From: Chloroflexota bacterium
GTDB taxonomy: Bacteria > Chloroflexota > Dormibacteria > Dormibacterales > Dormibacteraceae
Assembly: GCA_005883575.1 (NCBI GenBank)
Contig: VBFH01000026.1
Location: 1-64,000, forward strand
DNA length: 64,000 nucleotides
Reading direction: 5' to 3'
The notes below the pieces were generated by a model that saw only the letters and a program-made list of their open reading frames with translations, ran no database searches and was not told the origin of the DNA. Positions 1-7,908 of the stretch are shown here, piece after piece. Made by a program: the position numbers and the translations under genes. The first letter of the stretch is position 1, and every line of letters starts with the position of its first letter.

Positions 1-360
1 GATTGACTCGGGTCCGACCAGCCGAACGTTGCGGTCACCCCACGGCGTCACGACCGGGCCGCCGATGACCTCCGCGCCCGTCTCCGCGAGGTGCTGGGCG
101 AGCGACTCGCTGTCTTCCGTCTGAAAGGCGAGGCGCACAGCGCCCGCAACCCGGCGCCCGACTTCGATGCCGTCGATCGCCGCCGCCTGAGACTCGTCGA
201 AGATCTCGAGCGTCGCATGACCGGCGTCGAGCAAGACGGCGCGTCCGCCGTCATTGCGAAATTCCGCGACCTGAGCAAGGCCGAGCGCATCGCGGAAGAA
301 TGCGGTCGTGCGGTCGAAGTCCTGGACCGTCAGAACGAGTCGCATCTCTTGCGTCTTCAT
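1..360 (-). CDS. VOC (glyoxalase/bleomycin-resistance) family protein, partial
   Basis: The frame is open from an ATG at 358-360 to the window edge, so the C-terminus is missing; 120 codons are visible. The N-terminus (MRLVLTVQDFDRTTAFFRD, then GLAQVAEF and LLDAGHATLEIFDE) is the beta-alpha-beta-beta-beta module of the vicinal-oxygen-chelate fold. VOC enzymes are small metal-dependent lyases, dioxygenases or resistance proteins, and substrate cannot be read from this fragment. It is divergent from the next VOC gene, with only 12 bp between the two start codons, so the promoters must overlap coding sequence or each other. Confidence 0.8.
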   Translation of the reverse strand, partial: MKTQEMRLVLTVQDFDRTTAFFRDALGLAQVAEFRNDGGRAVLLDAGHATLEIFDESQAAAIDGIEVGRRVAGAVRLAFQTEDSESLAQHLAETGAEVIGGPVVTPWGDRNVRLVGPESI

Positions 361-372
361 GGCGATAGTCTG

Positions 373-831
373 ATGACTGAAGTGGAACCCCAGTCTTTGC
401 CCGTGACGGGTGTGTGCGAGATCGCGCTGGAGATGTCCGACCTTGACGCGGGCGAGCGCTTCTACACCGGATTGCTGGGGTTTCCGGTGGTGGAGCGGTG
501 GACCAGCCGAGGCGGCGCGATCTGGCTGATGGCGGGCGAGCGAACCCGGATCGGACTGTGGCGACCGCAGATCGGTCTCGGGGGCGGCAGAGGCGGTGTG
601 CACGTCCATTACGCGATGCACCTGCCTGCCTCCGCATATGACGCCGCTGTCGCGCGGCTGCGGGAGGCCGGGCTCGAGGTCCTCGACCACGACCACTCCG
701 CGTACGGCCACGGCCGGGGTCGCGCCGCCTATGTGACCGACCCCGGCGGGCATGTCGTCGAGCTCTGGACGTGGGACGTCGCCGAGCACCTAAAGGAACA
801 CAGGCAAAAGGAGAGCCCGGGGAGCAACTGA
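373..831 (+). CDS. VOC family protein (glyoxalase-like dioxygenase superfamily)
   Basis: A 152-residue protein. The ATG at 373 is chosen because the VOC domain begins about 12 residues later (VCEIALEMSDLDAGERFY) and upstream in-frame codons run through the divergent gene. Candidate metal ligands are the HVHYAMHL histidines and Glu in GHVVELW near the C-terminus (DPGGHVVELWTWD), typical of a single-domain lactoylglutathione-lyase-like protein that dimerises. The next gene, a ChrB-C protein, starts 7 bp downstream, so the two are probably cotranscribed. The substrate is unknown. Confidence 0.82.
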   Translation: MTEVEPQSLPVTGVCEIALEMSDLDAGERFYTGLLGFPVVERWTSRGGAIWLMAGERTRIGLWRPQIGLGGGRGGVHVHYAMHLPASAYDAAVARLREAGLEVLDHDHSAYGHGRGRAAYVTDPGGHVVELWTWDVAEHLKEHRQKESPGSN

Positions 832-838
832 GGGCGCA

Positions 839-1264
839 GTGCGATTCGTCACCAGAAAAAATGCGGTGGTCGACCGGATCGCGTGCCCGTGGCTGATCCG
901 GCGCTTCCTCGACAAAGACGCGGAATTTCTCTACGTCGCTGCCGAGGATGTTGCCCGTGTGGCCCGTGAGCGCGATGCGGTCCCGTTCGATGTCGAGGGC
1001 GTGGAGCTGGGCCACGTCGACGGCCGCTGCTCGTTCGAATCCATCCTCCTCAAGTACGGGCTCGACGACCCCGCTCTGGAGCGGATGGCAAGGATCGTGC
1101 ATGGCGCCGACGTAGAGGCCGACCTCAGCTCCACACCGGAGGCGGCCGGCCTGAAGGCGGTCGCGATGGGGTTTCGGCGCCTGTACGGCGACCGCGATCA
1201 CGAGAAACTCGAAGCACAGTTGGGCCTGTACGACGCGCTGTACGAATGGTGCCGAAACTCTTGA
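839..1264 (+). CDS. ChrB C-terminal domain protein (chromate-resistance-associated)
   Basis: A 141-residue protein starting at GTG. It matches the stand-alone C-terminal ChrB module: opening VDRIACPWLIRRFLDKDA, central GHVDGRCSFESIL and IVHGADVEAD, and a C-terminal helix with LYDALYEW. ChrB proteins are linked to chromate-responsive control of ChrA efflux, but this short form is widespread without chrA and none is seen here. The conserved Cys and His residues suggest metal or redox sensing, which is inference. It sits 7 bp after the VOC gene, and its stop lies just before the palindrome in front of the PadR gene. Confidence 0.75.
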   Translation: MRFVTRKNAVVDRIACPWLIRRFLDKDAEFLYVAAEDVARVARERDAVPFDVEGVELGHVDGRCSFESILLKYGLDDPALERMARIVHGADVEADLSSTPEAAGLKAVAMGFRRLYGDRDHEKLEAQLGLYDALYEWCRNS

Positions 1265-1274
1265 CAAGGTCCCA

Positions 1275-1293
1275 TATATCGCCTCACGATATA
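1275..1293. promoter_or_regulatory. Candidate PadR operator palindrome
   Basis: TATATCG-N5-CGATATA is a perfect 7-bp inverted repeat 14 bp before the PadR-type GTG start. PadR regulators commonly bind AT-rich palindromes overlapping their own promoter, so autorepression is a reasonable inference. The AT-rich site stands out strongly in this GC-rich sequence. Confidence 0.55.
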
Positions 1294-1307
1294 GCGAGAG
1301 ACGATAC

Positions 1308-1604
1308 GTGGCGATCCGAGACGACGCTGCCCTTCTGATCCTGACCAGCCTGGCGGGCGGTCCCAAGCATGGCTACGTCATGATCGAGGACATCGCATCC
1401 ATCACCGGCGTCCGGCTCGGGCCTGGAACGCTGTACGGAGCGATCTCCCGGCTCGAGGCAGAGGGCATGATCCAGGCCCTGGAGAGCGACGACCGGCGCA
1501 GGCCATACCAGATCACGGAGCGCGGCCGTCGTCGCCTCGAGACCGAGATCGGGGGCATGAAAGGCCTGGTGGCGACCGGCCTGCGGCGCCTCAAGCGAGC
1601 CTGA
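1308..1604 (+). CDS. PadR-family transcriptional regulator
   Basis: A 98-residue protein starting at GTG. It shows the PadR winged helix: LLILTSLAGGPKHGYVMIED, the recognition-helix region LGPGTLYGAISRLEAEGMI, and the wing with RRPYQITERGRRRLE. The length is typical of short PadR repressors with one dimerisation helix. A perfect palindrome lies directly upstream. Downstream genes encode a small hydrophobic protein and a 'YPRxWR' membrane protein, a pairing common in actinobacteria and Chloroflexota, so PadR probably controls them as one unit. Confidence 0.9.
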   Translation: MAIRDDAALLILTSLAGGPKHGYVMIEDIASITGVRLGPGTLYGAISRLEAEGMIQALESDDRRRPYQITERGRRRLETEIGGMKGLVATGLRRLKRA

Positions 1605-1606
1605 CC

Positions 1607-1843
1607 ATGCGCAAGCCGACCGCCGCGGTTTCAGTCGTGCTTTTGCTCTTGCTCTCGGTCGCGGTGGCTGAGGCCAGCCTCGCGGCGCTGCGGCTGCTCT
1701 TCAGCTCGATTCTGAGGCTTTACATGGTGGTCGAGGTCGGCGGCCAGGTCCTTCAGATGGCTGTGCCGGGATGGGTGCCTGTGCCGCAGGTGGCAGTTCA
1801 CAACCCTGGCACGATCGCCTCGTTCGTCTTCACCCTGGCGTAG
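1607..1843 (+). CDS. Small hydrophobic protein of unknown function
   Basis: A 78-residue frame starting 2 bp after the PadR stop. Its N-terminus is a membrane anchor or signal-like stretch (AAVSVVLLLLLSVAVAEA), with a second hydrophobic region at residues 27-50. No family is recognised. The tight spacing after padR supports expression, but there is no clear Shine-Dalgarno and the C-terminus looks unstructured. It may be a decayed piece of a larger membrane protein, given the damage seen downstream. Confidence 0.45.
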   Translation: MRKPTAAVSVVLLLLLSVAVAEASLAALRLLFSSILRLYMVVEVGGQVLQMAVPGWVPVPQVAVHNPGTIASFVFTLA

Positions 1844-1890
1844 GACCTGGCGGCCGCAACCTGGCGGTTTCGCCGTTGGACGCCGGTTCC

Positions 1891-2214
1891 ATGAAAGGTC
1901 TCTTGCGGCTCTACCCGCGATCTTGGCGCAAGCGCTATGGCCGCGAGATGGAGGTCCTCATGGAGGACATGCCCGGAAAGCTCAGCATCGCACTCGACCT
2001 GTTGATCGGAGCCGCTGTGGCTTACCGGGACGTGATCCGCGCCAACCGCATTCTCAGCGCCGCCGGCGCGTACCTCCACGGGATCTGCGTCGCGGTGCTG
2101 CTCCAGGCCATCGCCTTCCTGAGCATGCTTCTGTTTGCCCAGAGCTCGGCCGGCTCGACGGACGTCCACCTCGGCCCGATTGATCTCGCCACGGTGTTCC
2201 GCGGCGGCGACTAA
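1891..2214 (+). CDS. PadR-associated membrane protein ('YPRxWRxRYGxE' N-terminus), possibly frameshifted
   Basis: A 107-residue frame. The start is set at ATG 1891 because the hallmark LLRLYPRSWRKRYGREME follows directly. This motif marks proteins encoded beside PadR regulators, usually followed by several membrane helices. Here one helix (CVAVLLQAIAFLSMLLFAQ) follows and the frame stops at 2214. Another transmembrane stretch continues in a different frame at about 2270-2340, so the gene is probably frameshifted and truncated. Function is unknown; membrane stress or transport roles are only guesses. Confidence 0.6.
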   Translation: MKGLLRLYPRSWRKRYGREMEVLMEDMPGKLSIALDLLIGAAVAYRDVIRANRILSAAGAYLHGICVAVLLQAIAFLSMLLFAQSSAGSTDVHLGPIDLATVFRGGD

Positions 2215-2245
2215 TCAGAACACCTTCAGATCGCTTGCCGCCGAC

Positions 2246-2467
2246 GTGTGGATCACGAAGGCGCTCGAATGGGTGCGGCTAATTGGTCTTTTGGTCGCCC
2301 TCCTGGCTGCGCTCGCACTTGTCATGGCGGCGCCGCGGTTGCTCAGGAGGTTGCGACGGATGACAGGCCGACCCGAACCTCGCAGCTGCGCCGCAAGCTC
2401 GTCGCCGAACGTGCTTTTCCCTGCCCCGTCTACACCGTCGACCGCGACTAAGGTGACACGATCTTGA
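2246..2467 (+). pseudogene. C-terminal membrane fragment, shifted frame, fused to antisense of a kinase remnant
   Basis: In frame +2 a possible GTG at 2246 opens a stretch with a convincing transmembrane helix ending in a basic tail (LIGLLVALLAALALVMAA, then LLRRLRR). After about 2360 the reading becomes low-complexity, because the DNA there encodes a P-loop kinase fragment on the other strand. It is most simply the displaced C-terminus of the preceding 'YPRxWR' protein, cut by the same deletion that removed the kinase's 3' end. Confidence 0.4.
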
Positions 2468-2508
2468 CGTGCGGTTTGGAGCACGGCGGCGGCGACCCTC
2501 TGGAGGAC
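2352..2508 (-). pseudogene. N-terminal remnant of a P-loop nucleoside/uridine-kinase-like protein
   Basis: The minus strand encodes about 50 residues with a clean Walker A: VTLVAVDGVDGAGKST, then FGDELAAQLRGSGRPVIR. This is how uridine-kinase-like proteins begin. After VIR, the expected substrate-binding segment (usually SxDxFH) is absent; the sequence instead is the antisense of the membrane fragment. The break is near 2355. No intact start codon is apparent where the remnant meets the GNAT gene's start. This is a 3'-truncated relic, not a functional kinase. Confidence 0.5.
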
Positions 2509-2511
2509 TTG

Positions 2512-3072
2512 ATGTCCGGCGACGCTGCTGATCAAGGGTTGGAGCTCCGAACCGAGCGCCTGATCCTGCGCCGCTGGCGACCGAGTGACGGGGAGCCTTT
2601 TGCCCGCATGAACGCCGACCCCGAGGTCATGCGCTACATGATCCGCCCGCTGACCCGCGAGGAGTCCGATGCCTTCGTGGATCGCATCGAGCGCCAGTTC
2701 GAAGAGCACGGCTTCGGTCTATGGGCCGTCGAAATTGCAAACGAGGCTCCGTTCATCGGCTACGTGGGCCTATCGATTCCCAACTTCGAGGCGCACTTCA
2801 CGCCCGCGGTGGAGGTCGGCTGGCGGCTCGACCGTCCGTACTGGGGTCGCGGCTACGCCACGCAGGCTGCGCGCGCGGCGATCGCGGACGGTTTCGGGCG
2901 GGTCGGGTTACGCGAGATCGTCTCGTTCACTGTCCCGGCCAACGCCCGATCGATCGCGGTCATGGAACGGCTCGGAATGACACGCGACCCCGCCGACGAC
3001 TTCGAGCACCCGAACGTGCCGGAGGGCCACCCGCACGGCCACCATGTGCTCTACCGGTTGGCGGCGCCTTGA
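2512..3072 (+). CDS. GNAT-family N-acetyltransferase (RimJ/RimL-like)
   Basis: A 186-residue acetyltransferase. The start at ATG 2512 is backed by GGAGG at 2502-2506, 5 nt upstream. It has the RimJ/RimL opening (LELRTERLILRRWRPSDGEPF), the acetyl-CoA pyrophosphate loop (RPYWGRGYATQAARAA) and the C-terminal NARSIAVMERLGM typical of enzymes acetylating N-terminal or small-molecule amines. It is complete. Its last 22 bp overlap the convergent F420-type reductase gene. The substrate cannot be predicted. Confidence 0.88.
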   Translation: MSGDAADQGLELRTERLILRRWRPSDGEPFARMNADPEVMRYMIRPLTREESDAFVDRIERQFEEHGFGLWAVEIANEAPFIGYVGLSIPNFEAHFTPAVEVGWRLDRPYWGRGYATQAARAAIADGFGRVGLREIVSFTVPANARSIAVMERLGMTRDPADDFEHPNVPEGHPHGHHVLYRLAAP

Positions 3073-3524
3073 GCCCCGCGCAGCTCGAAGACCGGGCGTT
3101 TCGCGGCCGCGGCGGCAGGGTCCTTGAGGATGTCGCCTGCACCGAGGATCGCCAGCAGCACGGTCCCGACCGGGATTCTCCGGACGTACGGCCCGAGGAC
3201 ATCGCGGAAGAACCCCGTCCGGGCTTCCCCGATCAGCTCGCTGGCCGTCACCTCATCGCGGCGCTGGCCGACCGATAGGGTCGCCTTGCCCGCCGCGCGA
3301 AGATTCCGAACCCAGTTGACGTCACCGAAGGTCCCGATCACCCAACGCCGGCCGTCGATCTCCACCAGGGCGATCGGGGTGGTGCGGAGAAGACCGCTCT
3401 TACGGCCTCGGACGGTGATCAGCGCGTTGGGCCCGAGCAGGGGACCCCGGTTCAGGATTCGGCGAGCGATCGGGTTGAAGACGCGCACGAAGGAAGGAGC
3501 TTGGGATCGCATATCAGTTGCCAT
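3051..3524 (-). CDS. Deazaflavin (F420)-dependent nitroreductase family protein
   Basis: A 157-residue protein of the DDN/F420H2-dependent quinone-reductase family (split beta-barrel). Signature segments are LGPNALITVRGRKSGLLRTTP, split here by the basic F420-binding turn, and VIGTFGDVNWVRNLRAAG. These enzymes use reduced coenzyme F420 to reduce quinones or nitro compounds and are typical of actinobacteria and some Chloroflexota. It starts 18 bp after the TetR stop, so the TetR protein probably regulates it. An N-terminal amphipathic helix may associate with the membrane, as in Ddn. Confidence 0.85.
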   Translation of the reverse strand: MATDMRSQAPSFVRVFNPIARRILNRGPLLGPNALITVRGRKSGLLRTTPIALVEIDGRRWVIGTFGDVNWVRNLRAAGKATLSVGQRRDEVTASELIGEARTGFFRDVLGPYVRRIPVGTVLLAILGAGDILKDPAAAAAKRPVFELRGAQGAANR

Positions 3525-3542
3525 GAACTCAATGTTAGCAGC

Positions 3543-4163
3543 TCAATCAATCAGTTGCTTGGCTGGTCGGCGCCGGGAGACTCCCAGCCAGAGCTCCAGC
3601 TGGCGCAGCGCCCGATCGCCGCGTCTGGGGTCGGTCATCACCGGCAATGTCATCGACGTGAGCGTGGCGACGATCAAGGCCGCGACGGCGTCGCTGTCGA
3701 TGTCGGCTCGCAAACCGCCCTCGCGCACCGCCCTGCGTAGGAGCCCGCGCATGGTCACGTGCCAGACGTCGTACATCTGGTTCAGGATCGCGCTGATCGA
3801 ACTGTCACGAACCGAGCGCAGGGCCAGCTCCGCCATCACCGCGCCGAGCTCCGGCTCGTCGACCAGCAACGTCCTGACCGACCTGAGGTAGTTCCGGAGC
3901 TGCTCTGAAGGCGATCCATGCGGCGCCAGCGTGGACCGGAACCGGCCCATCGCGTGATCGAGGACGGCGCGAATCAAAGCCTCCTTGGTCGGGAAGTAGT
4001 AATGCAGGGTCGCGATGTTGACCCCCACCTCGGCTGCCACCTCGCGCGTGCGCAGCCCTTCGAAACCGCGCTCGGCGATCTCGCGGTAGGCCGCCAGCAC
4101 GAGCTCCTGCCGCCTCTTCTCGCTCACCGCCCCTGGCCGTCTCGTCGCCACCTGCGCCGGCAT
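3543..4163 (-). CDS. TetR-family transcriptional regulator
   Basis: A 206-residue regulator with ATG at 4161-4163. The N-terminal helix-turn-helix is classical (ILAAYREIAERGFEGLRTRE in variant form, then VGVNIATLHYYFPTKEALI). The C-terminal ligand domain is variable, so the inducer is unknown. TTTAAT lies 7 nt before the ATG (4171-4176) and there is no Shine-Dalgarno, suggesting a leaderless transcript. The F420-type reductase follows after 18 bp and is the likely target. Confidence 0.9.
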   Translation of the reverse strand: MPAQVATRRPGAVSEKRRQELVLAAYREIAERGFEGLRTREVAAEVGVNIATLHYYFPTKEALIRAVLDHAMGRFRSTLAPHGSPSEQLRNYLRSVRTLLVDEPELGAVMAELALRSVRDSSISAILNQMYDVWHVTMRGLLRRAVREGGLRADIDSDAVAALIVATLTSMTLPVMTDPRRGDRALRQLELWLGVSRRRPAKQLID

Positions 4164-4170
4164 GGGACTA

Positions 4171-4176
4171 ATTAAA
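4171..4176 (-). promoter_or_regulatory. -10-like hexamer TTTAAT for the TetR gene (leaderless)
   Basis: The minus strand reads TTTAAT, 7 nt, then ATG. At that spacing transcription would begin at or next to the start codon. The element overlaps the stop codon of the upstream DUF5519-like gene. Confidence 0.4.
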
Positions 4177-4501
4177 CACTTGATGGAGACTGGATCTTCA
4201 TGTAACGGTCGTACTGCATCCGGAAGAGCTCGACCACACCGGCGACATCTTCCGCGCCCTGGATCCACACGCTGACCCAACCCGTCTCCGGCAGGACGTG
4301 GTGCGGCTCGGCCCGCCCGGCCTTGATCAGCTCGTCGTGCAGACGCCGAGGCACCGGCAAGTCGGCTAGACGATCGCCGTGCACGTGCCCCATCTCCCTT
4401 TTGCCCAACCGATACTCGGTGCCTCCGAACCGATGCGGTAGGGCCACCACGCCCGGCCAGGAGGTGACCGCCTCCCGGATCAGCTCACCCGGTCTTTTCA
4501 C
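4172..4501 (-). CDS. DUF5519/luciferase-domain-like protein
   Basis: About 109 residues if started at GTG 4501; earlier in-frame starts would run into the ligase gene. It contains FGGTEYRLGKREMGHVHGD and LPETGWVSVWIQGAEDV, the pattern of the small 'luciferase' or DUF5519 family that binds or acts on an unknown ligand. It overlaps the end of the YbdK-type ligase gene by 17 bp, so it is the last gene of the six-gene ATP-grasp operon and translation is probably coupled. Its biochemical role is unknown. Confidence 0.65.
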   Translation of the reverse strand: MKRPGELIREAVTSWPGVVALPHRFGGTEYRLGKREMGHVHGDRLADLPVPRRLHDELIKAGRAEPHHVLPETGWVSVWIQGAEDVAGVVELFRMQYDRYMKIQSPSSV

Positions 4502-5612
4502 GAAGATCGGCTCGAGCCACGACGGTCTCGGCGGCGAGCATCTCCACCACCGCGTGCACATCACCTGTCTGCTTCAACACGCGCAGCTGCCGGTCGGCGC
4601 TGGTTCCCTCCTTCAGGATCGTGTGCACGTACTCCACCGCCTTCCGCGAGCCGAGCTCGTCGACGACGTCGTCGACGAACTCGACCAGCTCCAGCGCCAG
4701 ATCCCGCATCGGGACCTCCGCCTGCTTGCCGAAGTCGATCAGCTTGCCGTCCAGGCCATAGCGGATCGCCCGCCACTTGTTCTCGGCGATCAGGGCCGGC
4801 ATGTACTTGCGAAATCCCAGGTTGCCGCTGCGCAGCTGCAGCAGCTTGGCGCAGATCGCCTGCATCAAAGCCGCGAGGCAGATCGTCTCGTCCAGGCGCG
4901 TCGGCATGTCGCACACCCGAAACTCGAGCGTGGGAAAGGTCGGGTGGGCGCGAAGATCCCACCAGATCTTCTTGCCGTTGTCGATGGAGCCTGTCTTGAC
5001 CAGGAGCTCGACGTAATTCTCGTATTCGTCGAACGAGCTGAGCTCGGGCGGGATGCCGGTGCGCGGAAAGTTCGACCAGATGACGCTGCGATAGGACTTC
5101 AGGCCGGTGTTCCGACCCATCCAGAAGGGGCTCGACGTGCTCAACGCCAGCAGGTGGGGCAGGAAGTAGCGCGCCTCGTTGAGCACCTCGATTCGCAGGT
5201 CGTTGTTGGGGATCGCGACGTGGACGTGAAGGCCGAAGATGACGAGCGCGCGGACGACGTCCTGCAGCTCCTCCTCGAGCATCTTGTAGCGGTCGTGGTC
5301 GGTGATCTGCTGGGCGTCCCAGCGCGAGGTCGGGTGCGTGCCCGCGCACGCCAGGCGCAGACCCTCGGGCTGCAGCAGCTCGGCCAGTGTCTGGCGCATC
5401 TCTCCCAGCTGCGCGCGCGCCTCGTCGACGTTCTCGCAGATGGTCGTGCCGACCTCGACCACCGACTGCATCATCTCGCGCTTCACCTTCTCGCCCAGCT
5501 TTGGCGCCGCGGCCGCGAGCAGGGTGTCGATGTGCGAGTGGAGCTCGCCTGACGCGTCGATGATCTGGTATTCCTCCTCGACGCCGATCGTGAGCAAGCC
5601 GCCCCGACTCAT
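4485..5612 (-). CDS. YbdK-type carboxylate-amine ligase (glutamate-cysteine ligase family 2)
   Basis: A 375-residue protein. The GCS2 fold is clear: opening LTIGVEEEYQIID with the metal-binding Glu residues, ACAGTHPTSRWDAQQITDH, GLHVHVAIPNNDLRI and LRAHPTFPTLEFRVCDMPT. Family members join a carboxylate to an amine with ATP via an acyl-phosphate (gamma-glutamylcysteine or related amides). Its ATG overlaps the stop of the permuted ATP-grasp gene by 4 bp (ATGA). Sitting beside two ATP-grasp ligases suggests stepwise assembly of a small peptide-like metabolite; the true substrates are unknown. Confidence 0.9.
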   Translation of the reverse strand: MSRGGLLTIGVEEEYQIIDASGELHSHIDTLLAAAAPKLGEKVKREMMQSVVEVGTTICENVDEARAQLGEMRQTLAELLQPEGLRLACAGTHPTSRWDAQQITDHDRYKMLEEELQDVVRALVIFGLHVHVAIPNNDLRIEVLNEARYFLPHLLALSTSSPFWMGRNTGLKSYRSVIWSNFPRTGIPPELSSFDEYENYVELLVKTGSIDNGKKIWWDLRAHPTFPTLEFRVCDMPTRLDETICLAALMQAICAKLLQLRSGNLGFRKYMPALIAENKWRAIRYGLDGKLIDFGKQAEVPMRDLALELVEFVDDVVDELGSRKAVEYVHTILKEGTSADRQLRVLKQTGDVHAVVEMLAAETVVARADLREKTG

Positions 5613-6979
5613 GCAGGTCCCTCGACAACGAATGTTGGCACGACGCTGCCCGCGCCGGCCGTCACGTTGAGCAGGGCGGCGGCGGAGACGCGGGTCATGA
5701 ATCCGCCCGCGCGGCCGTCGAACAGGTAAGGGTCGAGGTCGACCGCCAGGTCGAGGTAGCGAAGGCCTTCGAGGACCACCGGGAAGGGCACCCGCGGAAT
5801 CTCGACCGCCTCCTGGACGACATAGCTCTGCGTCGTCGCAACCTGGATCGCCGCCTCCCACTCCGTCTGGTCGACCGTCCAGCCGAGCACCACGCCCTTG
5901 CCCCCGTACTCGTCGTTCGGCTTGAGCACCAGATGCTGACGGCGGCCCGCGATCTCGTCGACGAGCTCGGGGCGGACCCGCCGAGTCCAGGGGATGTGGC
6001 GGCGAACGGCCGCGCGCTGGGCTGTGGTGTAAAGGCGTTCGTAGCGATCGTCTGACAGCAGCGCCAGGCTCATCTTCTTGTGCAGCAGCTTGGCGCGGAA
6101 GCTGTTGACGACGCACGCTGCGCCGGCCACATACGCGTCGCCCAGCGCCCTGGTCTCCTCGCCGCGGTCGAGCAGCTCGCTGGTGAGGACGCGGCGATAC
6201 ACCAGGTTGACCGCCGCACCCTGAGCGTACAGCTTGCCTCGGCGGAACTCGAGCGCCCGCGGGTCGCAGATCACCGTCCTGACGCCGGCCTCCTCGAAGA
6301 AGCTTTTGAACATCTCGAACTCAGGGGCCGTCGGCAGGCCCTCCCAGTCGACGATCGCCATCACGGGGGTGGCGCCTCGGTCCCACTGCGCGAACGCGCG
6401 GAGCATGGAGCGCAGCTGTCGCCGGCGTGTCGGCAGAAAGCGGCCCCGAAACTGCTTGCGGAACGCTTTCATCACCGGCAGCCTGGCAAAGATCTGGGCC
6501 AGATTGTCGCTGTACGCCATGCCCGCCGGAGACTCCGCGTTGTACTCGACAAACCGCACCTCGTCGGCGAAAAAGCTGTCGAGACGCGCTGAGGGCGAGG
6601 ATGACTTGAAGCCGGGATCTGCCATCGCGAGCCGCTCCTCTTCGGGCTCCAGGCCCAGCTCTGCCCGCAGCTCGGTGTCCTTCAGCACCGCCTTCTCGAG
6701 CGCGGCCAGGGCCCTGAAGACGCCCTCGGCGGCGGAGACAGCCTGCTCGTAACGCCGCCGCGTCAGCAGCTGCGGCCGGATCGCGACGCAGAGCGGACGC
6801 TCGCCGAACATCAGGTGCCTCTCCCGCTGCCCCTCCGCCAGCGCTTCGGCGCTGCCCGCCGTCAGCCGCTCGTCGTCGAGCAGCGCGTGGTAGGCGGCGA
6901 CCGGGTCTTTCACGCCTGCATCGGGCTGGGCGACGGCGCCCTGTGCGCGTGCTTCCACCAACGATGCTCGTCGCGCCAT
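5609..6979 (-). CDS. Circularly permuted ATP-grasp protein
   Basis: A 456-residue protein from ATG 6977-6979. Features include [19 protein letters not shown] in the N-terminal half and the nucleotide-binding [18 protein letters not shown] in the C-terminal half, matching circularly permuted ATP-grasp ligases related to glutathionylspermidine-synthetase-type enzymes. Such proteins form amide bonds via acyl-phosphate. It overlaps the upstream ATP-grasp gene by 70 bp and the downstream ligase by 4 bp. Iyer and Aravind described neighbourhoods combining GCS2 and ATP-grasp genes; this operon fits that theme. Confidence 0.8.
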   Translation of the reverse strand: MARRASLVEARAQGAVAQPDAGVKDPVAAYHALLDDERLTAGSAEALAEGQRERHLMFGERPLCVAIRPQLLTRRRYEQAVSAAEGVFRALAALEKAVLKDTELRAELGLEPEEERLAMADPGFKSSSPSARLDSFFADEVRFVEYNAESPAGMAYSDNLAQIFARLPVMKAFRKQFRGRFLPTRRRQLRSMLRAFAQWDRGATPVMAIVDWEGLPTAPEFEMFKSFFEEAGVRTVICDPRALEFRRGKLYAQGAAVNLVYRRVLTSELLDRGEETRALGDAYVAGAACVVNSFRAKLLHKKMSLALLSDDRYERLYTTAQRAAVRRHIPWTRRVRPELVDEIAGRRQHLVLKPNDEYGGKGVVLGWTVDQTEWEAAIQVATTQSYVVQEAVEIPRVPFPVVLEGLRYLDLAVDLDPYLFDGRAGGFMTRVSAAALLNVTAGAGSVVPTFVVEGPA

Positions 6980-7887
6980 GGCGGCTGCGTGTCTCCCCGC
7001 GCGTAGCCGAGAACAAGGTCGCACATCCGGTCCAGCACCCAGCCGAAGTTGTCTTCCTTGATCGAAAAGTTGTCGAAATCGGGGGCGGGGTTCAGGAAGT
7101 CGATCGCGTACAGCACGTCGTCCCGGACCGCGAACTCGACCGTGTCCATGTCGTACCCGAGGGCCTCGACCAGGGTTCGCGCGTCATTGATCGCCTGCTC
7201 GCGCAGCCGTCCCTCGACCGGGTGCGAGATCTGGTAGCGCTCGTGGAAAGGGGCGCGAGGGTTGTAGCGGATCGGGAGTACGTGCTGGCGGCCGATGCAG
7301 ATGCACCGGATGTAGTCGTCCCAGTTGATGAACTCCTGCAGGATCATCGTCTTCAGGCCGGTCTGGTCGTAGGCGGTGATCAGCTCCTCGATCGAGTTGA
7401 CGATGAACACGTCCTTCCAGCCGCCGCCGGTGTTGGGCTTGAGCACGGCCGGCAGGCCTGTGTAGTTGACGATGGCGTCCCAATCGAGCGGGAACTGGAG
7501 GTTGCGAAGCGAACGCTGCTGGTCGATGTCCGGGATGTACTGCTTGTTGGGCAGGACGATGGTCTTCGGCACGGCGACGCCGAGCTTGCGCGCCAGCGTG
7601 CACTCGAAGAACTTCTCGTCGGCCTCCCACCAGAACGGGTCGTTGATCACGGTGGTGCCCATCAGGACCGCGCTCTTCAGGTGCGCCCGGTAGTAGGGAA
7701 CCTCATGCGAGATCCGGTCCACGAGCACGGCGTGGTACTGCTCCGCCACCTCGGACGTGCCTCCCAGCACCGCCAGCTCGGCGCTGATGCCCTCCGCCGC
7801 CCCGCGCTGGTTGACGGTGTCGAGGAACGGCCCCGGAAAAGTGTTCTCACGTCCGATCAGCAATCCGATGACCTTTTTCTGGGCCAT
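6910..7887 (-). CDS. ATP-grasp domain protein (RimK-like)
   Basis: A 325-residue protein from ATG 7887. The middle carries the ATP-grasp core: PAVLKPNTGGGWKDVFIV (nucleotide lysine and loop), MILQEFINWDDYIRCICIG, and the metal-binding end with VEFAVRDDVLYAIDFLNPAP. The N-terminal LLIGRENTFPGPFLD resembles the pre-ATP-grasp domain. It likely ligates an amino acid or amine to a carboxylate. It follows the hydrolase gene by 21 bp and overlaps the permuted ATP-grasp gene by 70 bp. No substrate can be assigned from sequence alone. Confidence 0.85.
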   Translation of the reverse strand: MAQKKVIGLLIGRENTFPGPFLDTVNQRGAAEGISAELAVLGGTSEVAEQYHAVLVDRISHEVPYYRAHLKSAVLMGTTVINDPFWWEADEKFFECTLARKLGVAVPKTIVLPNKQYIPDIDQQRSLRNLQFPLDWDAIVNYTGLPAVLKPNTGGGWKDVFIVNSIEELITAYDQTGLKTMILQEFINWDDYIRCICIGRQHVLPIRYNPRAPFHERYQISHPVEGRLREQAINDARTLVEALGYDMDTVEFAVRDDVLYAIDFLNPAPDFDNFSIKEDNFGWVLDRMCDLVLGYARGDTQPPWRDEHRWWKHAHRAPSPSPMQA

Positions 7888-7908
7888 TCCTTCCTCCCTG
7901 AGTGATCG

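Noticed and set aside
1261-1266. TTGACA as a -35 box for the PadR gene
   Set aside because: It is formed by the ChrB-C stop region and no -10 lies at 16-18 bp; nearby AT-rich bases belong to the palindrome.
251-1366. 371-codon minus-strand open frame
   Set aside because: Antisense to the VOC, ChrB-C and PadR genes; Arg-rich shadow sequence.
4323-5552. Long open frame (409 codons) on the plus strand
   Set aside because: It is antisense to the YbdK-type ligase; its composition is that of a high-GC shadow frame with no recognisable domain.
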